Below, piece by piece: positions 25,206-38,700 of a stretch of DNA of 64,000 nucleotides. The notes under the pieces were generated by a model. The model did no database searches. It was not told where the DNA came from and saw nothing but the letters and a program-made list of their open reading frames with translations. A program made the position numbers and the translations under genes. This stretch comes from Scylla paramamosain. Taxonomy: Eukaryota; Arthropoda; Malacostraca; Decapoda; Portunidae. The stretch's first letter is position 1. Each line of letters starts with the position of its first letter. The stretch covers positions 124,001-188,000 of the forward strand of contig NW_026973728.1 in the NCBI RefSeq assembly GCF_035594125.1. The letters run 5' to 3'.

Positions 25206-25680
25206 ACACGCATTTAGTAAGGTTGTTCTATTTCTCAATTAAGAGTGTTATTCATGAGTTTCAGCATTTTGGTATCTAGGAAACTTCTCCATATACACGA
25301 GTTTTTGCGTTTTTTGCCTTGTGTTTTTTTGAACTATAAAACATTCATTATACACTTTTCTCGCAATGTCCCTTTGTTTCCCAATATATAGTGCTTTGTA
25401 TCATTTTTTGCGTTTTTTTTTTTGTAGGTAACAAGCTCAAAAACACTCAAAATATACATTTTTGGTAGTGTTTTTCTGCTTCTTGATATTGGTTGGTTTG
25501 CATCAATTTTAGCGTTTTTCTACGTAAAACACTGAGAAGACACATTTTCAGTAATTTTCTTACCCACATAGAGTGAGTTCCTTATTATTTATCTTTTTGG
25601 TGCCTAACAAGCTGAAAAACACTCAAAAGAAAGATTTCTGGTAAGGTCTTTAATTTCCTCACATGGGAGGCTTTGCATGT
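25206..25680 (-). repeat. Inverted HOR block, copy 3
   Basis: Entry at 'gtgtttttgacacgcattt', exit at 'ggctttgcatgttttttta'. The content is monomer types 7 to 2 reversed, as in copies 1 and 2. No gene is present. Confidence 0.88.
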
Positions 25681-28600
25681 TTTTTTAGTGTTTTTTTGAG
25701 CGTGTTATGAAAATAAAGCACTAAAAGCCAGGGCAATCACATTACATGGGAATAAAACCAAATTTTACCAAGAACATGGCTTTAAGTGTTTTTGAGCTCC
25801 TTATATACCAAAACGCTAAAACGCATGCAAAATACATTTTATGGAGAAACAGAAAAACATTTATTTTGAGTGTTTTTGATCATGTTATTTATAAAAACGC
25901 TTAAATACATGCAAAGAACCTTATATTTTGAAAACGAAAGGACATTACGAGAAACATGTATTATGAGTGTTTTTTTAAATTCCTTTAGTACCAAAATGCT
26001 AAAACCCACAAATAACACTCTTTATTTAAAAAATAAAAAATAAAAAAGTAAAATAAATATGATTTTTTTTTTTATTATTTATTTTCATAGGTACCGAGAT
26101 GCCAAAATTCTGGGAAAATTCAGGGCAATTATGTGATAAAAGAATATTATCAAAAAAGTTAATTTCAGCTTTTTTTGTTCGGACTTATGTACCAAACCCT
26201 ATAGTGCATGCAAAGCCTTCATTATGAGGAAATTAAACGATCTTACCAGAAATCTGTGTTTTGTGTGTTTTTTAGCATGTTAGGCACCGAGAAGATAAAT
26301 AATAAGGAACTCACTCTATATGGGAATCCAAAACAAAGTTACAGAAAACGTGTCTTCTCAGTGTTTTACGTAGAAAAACGTTAAAACGGATGCAAACCAA
26401 CCAGTATCAAGAAATAGAAAAACGTTACCAAAAAGGTATATCTTGAGTGTTTTTGAGCTTTTTACCTACGAAAACGCGAAAATGGATGCAAAGCACTCTA
26501 TATTGGGAAAGAAGAGGATATTGCAAGAAAAGTGTATAATGAGTATTTTATAGTTCAAAAGAACCACAAATCAAACAACGCAAAAACTCGTGTATATGGA
26601 GAGATTTCCTAGATACCAAAATGCTGAAACTTATGAATAACACTCTTAATTGAGAAACAAAACAACCTTACTAAATGCGTGGATTTTAAGTGCTTTTCAC
26701 ATTCTTAGTTACCAAAAACCCTAAATTACATGTGAAAATAGCTTTCTGGGGAAAAAAAATGAATTTACCAGAAAAGTGTCTTTTGAGTGTTTTTCAGCGT
26801 GATAGGTAATAAACCACTCAAAAGCAGGGCAATCACATTACATTGGAATAAAATATTTTTTTACCAAGAACTTGCCATAAGTGTTTTTGAGCTCCTTATA
26901 TACAAAACTGCTAAAACGCATGCAAAACACACTTTATGGAGAAACAGAATAACATTACCAAAACCTTGAATTTTGAGTGTTTTTGATCATGTTATCTATA
27001 AAAACGCTTAAATACATGCAAAGAACCTTTTGTTTGGGAAACGAAAGGACATTACAAGAAACGCGTATTATGAGTGTTTTTAAGTTCCTTAAGTACCAAA
27101 AAGGTAAATCCCATAAATAACACTCTTCATTGAGAAAAAAATAAATAAATAAATAAAAAATTAAAAAAATAGGATTTTTTTTTTTTTATTTATCTTCATA
27201 GGTACCGAGATGCCGAAAGTCTCGTAAAAATTCAGGGCAATTATATGATAAAAGAATATTATCAAAAAAGTTAATTTTAGCTTTTTTTGGGGGGGACTGT
27301 TATGTACCAAACACTAAAGTGCATGCAAAGTCTCCTATATGAGGAAATTAAACGACCTTATCAGAAATCTCTCTTTTGAGTGTTGTTCAGCATGTTAGGC
27401 ACCAAAACAATAAATAATAAGAACTCACTCTATATAGGAATTCAAAAAAAAAATTACTGAAAACGTGTCTTCTCAGTGTTTTACGTAGAAAAACGCTAAA
27501 ACGGATGCAAACAAACCAATATAAAGAAATAGAAAAACATTACCAAAAAGGTATATTTTGAGTGTTTTTGAGCTTGTTACCTATAAAAAAAAAACACGAA
27601 AATTGATGCAAAGCACTCTATAATGGGAAAGAAAAGGACATTGCAAGAAAAGTGTATAATGAATGTTTAATAGTTCAAAAGAACCACAAGGCAAAAAATG
27701 TAAAAAACTAGTGTATATGAAGAAGTTTCCTAGATACCAAAATGCTGAAACTCATGAACAACACTCTTAATTGAGAAACAGAACAATCTTTCTAAAAGTG
27801 TGTATTTTGAGTGCTTTTCACATTCTTAGTTACCAAACCCCAAATTCCATGCGATACCAGCTTTATGTGGAAAAAAAATAACATTACCAGAAAAATGTCT
27901 GTTGAGTGTTTTTGATCGTGTTAGGTAATAAAGCACTAAAAAGCAGGGCAATGACATTACATTGGAATAAAACCAATTTTTAATAAGAACTTGCTTATAA
28001 GTGTTTTTGAGCTCCTTATATACCAAAACACTAAAACGCATGCAAAATACACTTTATTGTGAAACAGAATAACATTACCAAAAACATGTTTTTTGAGTGT
28101 TTTTGATCATGTTACCAATAAAAACGCTTAAGTACATGCAAAGAACCCTCTTCTTGGGAAACGAAAGGACATTACGTGAAAAGTGTATTATGAGTGTTTT
28201 TAAGTTCATTAAGTACGAAAAAGCTAAAAGCCACAAATTACACTCTTTATTGAGAAAAAATAAATAAAGAAATAAAAAAGTACGATATTTTTTTTCATTC
28301 TTATTCATATTCACAGGTAACGAGGTGCCAAAATTCGGTCAAAGTTCAGGAAATTATATGAAATAAGAACATTATCAAAAAAGTTAAATTTAGCTTTTTT
28401 TTCGGACTGTTATGTACCAAACCCCTAAAGTGCATGCAAAGCCACCTATATGGGGAAATTAAACCTCTTTGCCAAAAAACTGTCTTATGAGTGTTTTTCA
28501 GCATGTTAGGAACCAACACGATAAAACCCAAGGAAGTCAATCTATATGGGAATCCAACACACAATTACTGAAAACGTGTCTTTTCGGAGTTTTACGTACA

Positions 28601-30884
28601 ATAACGCTAAAACGGATGCAAACCAACCAAAATGAAGAAATAGAATAACATTACCAAAAAGGTATATTTTGAGTGTTTTTGAAAGTTGTTACCTACAAAA
28701 AACGCAAAAATGGATGGAAAGCACTCAATATTGGGAAGCAAAAGGACATTACGAGAAACGTGTATAATGAGTGTTTTATAGTTTCACAAGAACCACAAGG
28801 CAAAAAACGCAAAAAACTCGTGTATATAAAGAAGATTCTTACATTCCCAAATGCTGAAACTCATGAATAAGACTTTTAATTGAGAAACAGAACTATCTTA
28901 CCAAATGTGAGTATTTTGAGTGTTTTTCAAATTCTTAGTTACGAAAATCCGATATTACAAGTGAAATTAGTTTTATGTAGTAAAAAAAATGACATTACCA
29001 GAAAAGTGTCTTGTGAGTGTTTTAGAGCGTGATATACAACAAAGCACTAAAAAGCAGAACAATCACATTACGTGGGAATAAAACAAACTTTTACCAAAAA
29101 TATGCCTTTTAGTGTTTTTAACTCCTTATATAAAAAAAAAAAACGCTAAAACGCATGCAAAACACCCTTTATGGAAAAACAAAATAACATTACCAAAAGC
29201 ATGAATTTTAAGTGTTTTTGATCATGTTACCTATAAAAACGCTAAAATACATGCAAAGAACGCTATGTTTGTGAAACGAAAGGATATTTCGAAAATTGTG
29301 TATTATGAGAGTTTTTAGGTTCCTTAAGTAACAAAAATCTAAAACACACAAATAAAACTCTTTATAGAGAAAAAAAATAAAATAAATGAATACAAAATTT
29401 ATTTTTTTTTGTTATTCATCTTCATAGGTACCGAGATGCCAAAATTCTGGCAAAATTCAGGGAAATTAGGTAAAGAAAAAAAATATATAAAAAAAAATAA
29501 TTTAATTTTTTTAAGGAGTTATGTACCAAACCCTAAGGTGCATGCAAAGCCACCTATTTTGGAAAATTACACGATTTTACCAGAAACCTGTACCAGAATT
29601 AATTTCAACAAAATTACTGAAAACGAGTCTTTTCAGAGATTTACGAAGAAAAAAGCTAAAAAGGATGCAAACCAACCAATGTGAAGAAATAGAATAACAT
29701 TACCAAAAAGATATATTTTGAGTGTTTTTATGCTTGTTAACTACAAAAAATGCAAAAATGGATGGAAAACACTCTATATTAGGAAACAAAAGAACATTAC
29801 GAGAAACGTGTATAATTAGTGTTTTATAGTTTCACAAGAACCACAAGGCAATAAACGCAAAAACTTGTTTATATAGAGAAGTTTCTTATATACAAAAATG
29901 ATGAAATGCATGAAAAACACTTTTAATCGAGAAACAGAACTACCCTACCAAATTGTGTATTTTGAGTGTTTTTCACATTCATAGTTACGAAATTGCCAAA
30001 TTACATGCGAAACTAGCTTTATGTGGTAAAAAAATGACATTACCAGAAAAATGTCTTTTGAGTGTTTTTGAGCGTGATGCAACAAAGCACTAAAAAGCAG
30101 AACAATCACTTTACTTGGGAATAAAACCAACTTTAACGAAGAACTTGCCTTTAAGTGTTTTTTAGCTCCTTACATACCAAAACGATAAAACGCATGTAAA
30201 AACACCCTTTATGGAGAAACAGAATAACATTACCAAAAATATGTATTTTGAGTGTTTTTGATCATGTTACCTATAAAAACGCTTAAATACATGTAAAGAA
30301 CCCCATGTTTGTATAAGAAAAGGATATTACGAAAATCATGTATTTTGAGTGTTTTTAAGTTCCTTAAGTACCAAAAAGCTAAAACTCACAAATAATACTT
30401 TATAGAGAAAAAAAAAATTGTTATTCATCTTCATAGGTACCGAGATATTAAATTCTGGAAAAATGCAGGGAAATTTTGTAAAAAAAAATTCATTATGAAA
30501 AAAATAATATTAGCTTTTTTCCGGAGTTATGTTCCAAACCCTGAAGTGCATGCAAAGCCACCTATATGGAGAAATTACTCGAATTTACTAGAAACCTGTC
30601 TTTTGAGTGTTTTTTTCAGCAATTTCAACAATTTTACTGAAATCGTGTCTTTTCAGTGATTTATGTAGAAAAACGGTAAAACGGATGCAAACCAACCATT
30701 ATGAAGAAATAGAATAACATTACCAGAAAGATATATTTTTGTGTTTTTGAGCTTGTTACCAACAAAAAATTTCGAAAATAGATGAAACGCACTCTATATT
30801 AGGAAAGAAAAGACATTACAAGAAATGTGTATAATGAGTGTTTTATAGTTTCACAAGAACCACAAGGCAAAAACTCAAAAACTC

Positions 30885-31060
30885 GTGTACATAAAGAAGT
30901 TTCTTACAAACCAAAATGCTGAAACTCATGAATAACACTTTTAATTGAGAAACAGAACTACCTTACCAAATGTGTGTATTAGAGAAGTTTCTTACATACC
31001 AAAATACTGAAGCTCATGAATAACACTTTTAATTAAAAAACAGAACAACCTTACTAAATG
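30885..31060. repeat. Local tandem duplication of monomer 6/7
   Basis: 'aagtttcttaca.accaaaat' and the following 'catgaataacacttttaatt' segment occur twice, at ~30896 and ~30986, joined at 'gtgtgtattagagaag'. The second copy is diverged (aatactgaagctc). Other units have this segment once. Confidence 0.8.
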
Positions 31061-31330
31061 CCTGTATTTTGAGTGTTTTTCACATTTTTAGTTACCAAAA
31101 CCCCAAATTCCACGCAGGAAAAAAATAATATTACCAGAAAATGTCTTCCGAGTGTTTTTGAGAGTGTTAGGCAATAAACCACTAAAAAGCAGGGCAATCA
31201 CATTACATGGGAATAAAACCAACTTTTACCAAGAACTTGCTTTTAGGTGTTTTTGAGCTCATTACATACCAAAACGCTAAAATGCATGCAAAACACCTTT
31301 TATGGACAAAAAGAATAACAATACCAAAAA

Positions 31331-31348
31331 CATGTATTTAAATACATG
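31331..31348. other. Perfect 18-bp palindrome at a deletion junction
   Basis: 'catgtatttaaatacatg' reads the same on both strands. It joins the 3' half of monomer 10 (catgtatt) to the start of monomer 11 (ttaaatacatgc). About 35 bp present in other units (gagtgtttttgatcatgtt and the following bases) is missing. Confidence 0.85.
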
Positions 31349-34300
31349 CAAAGAACCTTATGTTTGGGAAACGAAAGGACATTACGAAAAATATGTATTA
31401 TGAGTGTTTTTAAGTTCCCTAAGTATTAAAAAGCTAAAACCCACAAATAACACTCTTTATTTAGAAAAAAAAACTAAACAAATAAAAAATAAAAAAATAG
31501 GATTTTTTTTTTTTTTTTTTTGTTAATCATCTTCATAGATACCGAGATGCCAAAATTCTGGGGAAATTCCGGGCTATTATATGATAAAAGAAAATTATCA
31601 AAAAAGTTAATTTTAGTTTTTTTTTTCGGACTGGTATATACCAAACCCTAAAGTGCATGCAAAGCCTCCTATATGAGGAAATTAAACGACCTTAAAAGAA
31701 ATCTGTCTTTTAAGTGTTTTTTCAGAATGTTAGGCACCAAAAAAGATCAATAAATAAGGAACACTTTATATGGGAATCCAAAACAAAATTACTGAAAACG
31801 TGTCTTCCCGGTGTTTTACGTAGAAAAACGCTAAAATGGATAAAAACCAACCAATATCAAGAAATAGAAAAAAAAAACATTACCAAAAAGGTATATTTTG
31901 AGTGTTTTTGAGCTTGTTACCTACAAAAAAATGCTAAAATTGATACAAAGCACTCTATATTGGGAAACAGAGGGACTTTGCGAGAAAAGTGTATAATGAG
32001 TGTATTATAGTTCAAAAGAACAACAAGGCAAAAAACGCAAAAAACACGTGTATATGGAAAAGTTTCCTAGATACCAAATTGATGAAACTCATAAATAACA
32101 CTCTTAATTGAGAAACAGAACAACCTTACCAAATTCGTGTGTTTTGAGTGTTTTTCATATTCTTAGTTACTAAAAACGCAAATTTCTTGCGAAACCAGAT
32201 TTATATGGGAAATCATGACATTTCTAGAAAAATGTCCTTTGAATGTTTTTGAGCGTGATAGGTAATAAAGCACTAAAAAGCAGGGCAATCACTTTTCATT
32301 GGAATATAACCAATTTTTACCAAGAACTTGCCTTTAAATGTTTTTGAGCTCCTTATATACAGAACCGATAAAACGCATGCAAAACAAACTTTATGGAGAA
32401 ACAGAATAACATTACCAAAAACATGTAATTTGGGTGTTTTTTATCATGTTATCTATAAAAAACGCTTAAATACATGCAAAAAACATTATGTTTGGGAAAC
32501 AGAAGGACATTACGAAAAACGTGTATTATGAGTGTTTTTTTTTAAGTTCCCTAAGTACCAAAAAACTAAAACCCACAAATAACACTCTTTATTTAGAAAA
32601 AAAAAATAGGAATTTTTTATTTTCATCTTCATAGGTACTGAGATGCCAAAACTCTGGGAAAATTCAGGAAAATTTTATGAACCAAAGAATATTATCAAAA
32701 AAGTTAATTTTAGCTTTTTTTTCGGAATGTTATGTACCAAACCCTAAAGTGCATGCAAAGCCTCCTATATGAGGAAATTAAAAGACCTTACCAGAAATCT
32801 GTCTTTTGAGTGTTTTTCAGCATGTTAGGCACCAAAATGATAAATAATAAGGAACTCACTCTATATATGAATCCAAAACAAAATTACTGAAAATGTATCT
32901 TCTCAGTGTTTTACGTAGAAAAACGCAAAAACGCGTGTATATAAAGAAGTTTCTTAGATAGAAAAATGCTGAAACTCATGAATAACAATCTTAATTGAGA
33001 AACAGAATAACCTTAGCAAATGCATGTATTTTGAGTGTTTTTCATATTCCTAGGTAGCAATACCCAAAATAGCATGCGAAACTAGCTTTATGAGGGAAAA
33101 AAATGACATTACCAGAAGTGTGTTTTAATTGTTTTTCAGCATGTTAGGCAATGAAGTACTAAATAGCAGGGCAATCACATTACATAGGAATAAAACCAAT
33201 TTTTACCAAGAACTTGCCAATATGTGTTTTTGAGCTCCTCACATACCAAACCGCTAAAACGCATGGAAAACAAACTTTATGGAGAAACAAAATAACATTA
33301 CCAAAAACATGTATTTTGAGTGTTTTTGATAATGTTATCTATAAAAACGCTTAAATACATGCAAAGAACCTAATGTTTGGGAAACGTAAGGACATTACGA
33401 GAAACGTGTATTATGAGTGTTTTTAAGTTCCTTAACTACTAAAAAGCTAAAACCCACAAATAACACTCGTTATTAAGAAAAAAAATAAAAATAAATAAAT
33501 AAAAGAACTCTTTTTTTTTTTTTTTTTTTGTTATTCACCTTCATAGTTACCGAGATGCCAAAATTCTGGGAAAAATTAGGGCAATTATATGATAAGAGAA
33601 TATTATCAAAAAAGTTGATATTAGCTTTTTTTCTGACTGGTATGTACCAAACAGTAAAGTACATGCAAAGCCTCCTATATGAGGAAATTAAACGACCTTA
33701 CTAGAAATCTGTGTTTTGAGTGTTTTTCAGCATGTTAGGCACCAAAACGATCAATAATAAGGAACTCAATCTATATGGCAAACCAAAACAAAATTACTGA
33801 AAACGTGTCTTTTCAGTGTTTTACGTAGAAAGACGCTAAAAAGAATGCAAACCAACCAATATCAAAAAGTAGAAAAACATTATCAAAAAGATATATTTTG
33901 AGTGTTTTTGAGCTTGTTACCTATAAAAAAAAACGCGAAAATTGATAAAAAAAGCACTTTATATTGGGAAACAAAAGGACATTGCGAGAAAAGTGTATAA
34001 TTAATGTTTTATAGTTCAAAAGAACCAAAAGGCAAAAAACGCAAAAACTCGTGTAAATGGAGAAGTTTCCTAGATACCAAAATGCTTAAACTCATGAATA
34101 ACACTCTTAATTGAGAAACAGAACAACTTTACTAAATGCGTGTATTTTCAGTGTTTTTCACATTCTTAGTTACCAAAATCCCAAATTGCATGCGAAACCA
34201 GCTTTATGTGGGAAAATAATGACATTACCAGAAAAGTGTCTATTGAGTGTTTTTGAGCGTGATAGGGAATAGAGCACTAAAAAGCAGCACTTTACATGGC

Positions 34301-34419
34301 AATAAAAAAAATTTTTACGAAGAACTTGCCTTTAAGTGTTTTCAGCTCCTTATGTACCAAAACGCTAAAACGCATGCAAAACACACTTTATGGAGAAAGA
34401 GAATAACATTACCAAAACC

Positions 34420-34445
34420 ATACATTTTGCATGTTTTTGGCAAAA
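34420..34445. other. Deletion junction: monomer 10 fused to monomer 1
   Basis: 'attttgcatgtttttggcaa' joins monomer 10 to 'aaaatttgggcaaaattcag' of monomer 1. The paralogous unit at 61545-61795 retains the intervening monomer 11, monomer 12 and A/T tract, so about 240 bp has been lost. This removes the HOR marker from one unit. Confidence 0.8.
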
Positions 34446-34557
34446 TTTGGGCAAAATTCAGGAAATTATGAGTCAATGATCAAAAAAGTTAATTTTAGCT
34501 TTTATGTACCAAACCCTAAAGTGCATGCAAAGCCACCTATATGGGGATATTTTACGT

Positions 34558-34579
34558 CTTTGCCAGAAAACTGGCAAAG
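34558..34579. other. Perfect 9-bp hairpin, template-switch scar
   Basis: 'ctttgccag', loop 'aaaa', then 'ctggcaaag'. Paralogue 61920-61945 reads 'ctttgccagaaaactgtctt', so the right stem arose by copying the left one in reverse complement. It overlies the monomer 2 region. Confidence 0.8.
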
Positions 34580-35122
34580 ACTGAGTGTTTTTCAGCTTGT
34601 TAGGCACCATAACATGCGTCACTCTATATGGGAATCTATAACAAAATTACTGAAAACGTGTCTTTTCGGTGTTTTACGTAGAAAACGCTTAAACGGATGC
34701 AGACCAACCAATAAGAAGAAATAAAATTACATTACCAAAAAGGTACATTTTGAGTGTTTTTGAGCTTGTTACCTACAAAAAAACGCGAAAATGGATGCAA
34801 AGCACTCCCTATTGGGAAACAAAAGGACATTACGAGAAACGTGTATAATGAGTGTCTTATTATTTTTCAGCAAAAGAACTTGTGGTTCACAAGAACTACA
34901 AGGCAAAAAACGCAAAAATTCGTGTATATAAAGAAGTTTCTTAGATACCAATATGCTGAAACTCATGAATAACAATATTAATTGAGAAACAGAACAACCT
35001 TACCAAGTGCGTGTATTTTAAGTGTTTTTCACATTCTTAGTTAGCAAACCCCAAATAGAACGCGAATCAATGTTGGAAAAAAAATGACATTACCAAGAGT
35101 GTCTTTTGAGTGTTTTTGAGCA

Positions 35123-35187
35123 TTTTATTATTAAAATTATTAATTTATTAAATTATTAAATTATTAAATTATATATAAAAAAAAAAA
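35123..35187. repeat. AT microsatellite replacing part of monomer 9
   Basis: A run of 'aaattatt' octamers followed by 'atatata' and a 12-base A run replaces the usual 'gttaggcaataaagcact' segment between 'tgtttttgagc' and 'cagggcaatcac'. In the paralogue at ~62500-62532 the same interval carries a different anomaly ('aaatcacacacaaaaaataa'). The locus is therefore unstable in both copies. Confidence 0.88.
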
Positions 35188-35779
35188 CAGGGCAATCACA
35201 TTACATGGGAATAAAACCAACTTTTACCAAGAACTTGCCTTGAAGTGTTTTTGACCTCCTTACAAACCAAAACGGATGCAAAAAACTCCTTAATGGAAAA
35301 GCAGAATAACATTACTAAAAACATGTGTTTTAAGTAAGTTAAGTTTGATCATGTTATCTATAAAAACGCTTAAAAACATGCAAAGAACCCTATGTTTGGG
35401 AAACGAAAGGACATCACGAGAAACGTGTATTAGGACCGTTTTTAAGTTCCTTAAGTAACAAAACGTTAAAACCCACAAATAACACTCTTTATAGAGAAAA
35501 AAATAAAAATAAATAAAATAATAGCTTTTTTTTATATTGATTTTCATAGGTACCAAGATGCCAAAATTCTGCCAAAATTCAGTTAATGTGAAAAAAAGAA
35601 CATTATCAAAAAAGTTAATTATAGCTCTTTTTCGGATTTTTATGTTCCAAACTTTAAAGTGCATGCCACCTATATAAGAAAGTTAAACGACTTTACCAGA
35701 AACCTGTCTTTTCAGTGTTTTACAGCATGTTAGGCACCAAAACGATAAATAATATGAAAGTCGGTGAATCCAAAACAAA

Positions 35780-38700
35780 ATTACTGAAAACGTGTCTTTT
35801 CAGTGTTTTACGTAGAAAAACGCTAAAACGGATGCAAACCAATAAATATGAAGAAATAGAATAACATTACCAAAAAGTGTTTTTTAGCTTTTTACCTACA
35901 AAAAACGCGCAAATGGATGGAAAGCACTCTATATTGCGAAACAAAAGGACATTACGAGAAACGTGTATAATGAGTGTTTTATAGTTTCACAAGAACCACA
36001 AGGCAAAAAACGCAAAAACTCGTGTATATAGAGAAGCTTCTTAGATACCAAAACGCTAAAACTCATGAATAACACTTTTAATTAAAAAACAGAACTACCT
36101 TACCAAATGTGTGTATTTTGAGTGTATTTCACATTCTTAGTTACGAAAATCCCAAATTACATGCGAAACTACCTTTATGGGGAAAAAAAATGACATTACC
36201 AGAAAAGTGTCTTTTGAGTGTTTTTGAGCGTTATATGCAACAAAACACTAAAAAGCAGAACAATCACATTACATTGGAATAAAAACAAATTTTACGAAGA
36301 ACTTGCCTTTAAGTGTTTTTTAACTCCTTACATACCAAAACGCTAAACGCATGCAAACAACCTTTATGAAGAAACAGAATAACATTACCAAAAACATGTA
36401 TTTTGATTGTTTTTGATCATGTTACCTATAAAATCGCTTAAATACATTCAAAGAACCCTATGTTTGTGAAACGAAAGGACATTACGAAAATCGTGTATTA
36501 TGTGTATTTTTAAGTTCCTTAAGTACCAAAAATCTAAAACCCACAAATAACACTCTTTATAGAGAAAAAAATAATAAAAAAAATATTTTTTTTTTGTTAT
36601 TCATCTTCATAGGTAACGAGATGCCAAAATTCTGAGAAACTTTAGGGAAATTATGTGAAAAAAACATTAAAAAAACTTATTTTAGCTTTTTCCGGAGTTA
36701 TGTACGAAACCTGGAAGTGCATGCAAAGCCACCTATATGGGGAAATTACACGACTTTACAAGAAACGTGTCTTTGGGTGTTTTCAGCAATTTCAACAATA
36801 TTACTGAAAACGTGTCTTTTCAGTTTTAGCGTAGAACGCTAAAACGGATGCAAACCAACCAATATGAAGAAATAGAATAACATTACAAAAAAGTAGAGTG
36901 TTTTTGAGCTTGTTACCTACAAAAAACGCAAAAATGAATACAAAGCAGTCTATATTGGTAAGCAAAAGGATATTACAAGAAAATTCTATAATGAATGTAT
37001 TAATAGTTTTCAAGAACCATAAGGCAAAAAACGCAAAACTCGTATATATGGAGAAGTTTCTTAGATACCAAAATGCTGAAACTCATGAATAACATTCTAA
37101 ATTGAGAAACAGAACAATTTTAGGAAATAAGTGTATTTTGAGTGTTTTTTTTTTTTTTCACATTCTTAGTGGTCCAACCCCAAATTACATGCGAAACTGT
37201 GGAAAAAAAATGAAATTACTAGAAAAGTGTCTTTTTAGTGTTTTTCAGCGTGTTAGGCAATATAGCATTAAAAAGCAGAGCAATCACATTACATGGGAAT
37301 ATAACCAAGTTTTACCAAGAACTTGCCTTTAAGTTTTTTTGAGGTCCTTACATACTAAAACGTTAAAACCCATGCAAAACACCCTGTATGGAAAAACAGA
37401 ATAACATTATCAAAAACATGTATTTTGAGTGTTTTTGAGCTTGTTACCAATAAAAACGCTTAAATACATGCAAAGAACCCTATGTTTGGGAATAAAAGGA
37501 CATTACGAGGAATTTGTATTATTAGTGTTTATAAGTTCCTTAAGTACCAAAAAGCTAAAACCCACAAATAACACTCTTTATACAGAAAATAAATAAATAA
37601 AAATAAATAAAAAAATAACATTTTTTTATTGATCTTCATAGGCAACGAGATGCCAAAATTCTGGCAAAATTCAGGAAAATTACATGAAAAAAGAATATTA
37701 TGAAAGAGGTTAATTTTAGCTTTTTTTCCGACTGTTATGTACCAAACCCTAAAGTGTATGCAAAGCCACCTATATAGGGAAATTAAACGACTTTACAAGA
37801 AACCTGTCTTTTGAGTGTTTTTCAGCATGTTAGGCATCAAAATGATAAATAACATGGAAGTCACTCTATATGGGAATCCAAAAATTACTGAAAACGTGTC
37901 TTTTCTGTGTTTACATAGAAAAACGCTAAACACGGATGGAAACAAACCAATATGAAGAAATAGAATAACATTACCAAAAAGGTATATTTTGAGTGTTTTT
38001 GATCATGTTACCTATAAAAACGCTTAAATACATGTAAAGAACCTTATCTTTAGGAAACAAAAGGACATTACGAGAAACGAGTATTAAGAGTGTTTTTACG
38101 TTCCTTAAGTACCAAAAAGCTTAAACCCACAAATAACACTCTTTATAGAGAAAAAAAAAATGAAAAAATAGCATTTTTTTTTTGTTATTGATCTTCATAG
38201 GTATCGAGATGCCAAAATTCTGGCAAAATTCAGGGAAATTGTGTGAAAAAAGAATATCATAAAAGTTAATTTTAGCTTTTTTTCAGACCGTTATGTACCA
38301 AACCCTAAAGTGCATGTAGAGCCACCTATATGGGGAAATTAAACGACTTTACCTGAAACCTGTCTTTTGCCTGTTTTTCAGTATGTTAGGCACCAAAACA
38401 ATAAATAATATTGAAATCACTCTGTTTGGGAATCCAAAACAAAATTACTGAAAACGTGTCTTTTCAGTGTTTTACGTAGAAAAACGCTAAAAAGAAAGCA
38501 AATCAACCAATATCATGAAATAAGATAATATTACCAAAAAGGTATTTTTTGTGTTTTGAGCGAAAATGGATGCAAATCTCTCTATATTGGGAAACAAAAG
38601 GACATTACGAGAAACGTTTATAATGCTTTTTACCTACAAAAAACGCGAAAATGGATGTAAAAGCACTCTATATTGGGAAGCAAAAGGACATTTAGAGAAA

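Larger units (their letters stand above)
27930..34045 (+). repeat. Segmental direct duplication, copy B
   Basis: Partner of 9650-15730. It carries the equivalent monomer 2/3 deletion at ~29590 and the monomer 4/6 fusion at ~32920. It lacks the hairpin insertion of copy A at 13901-13942 and has its own 18-bp palindrome at 31331, so both copies have changed since duplication. Confidence 0.75.
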
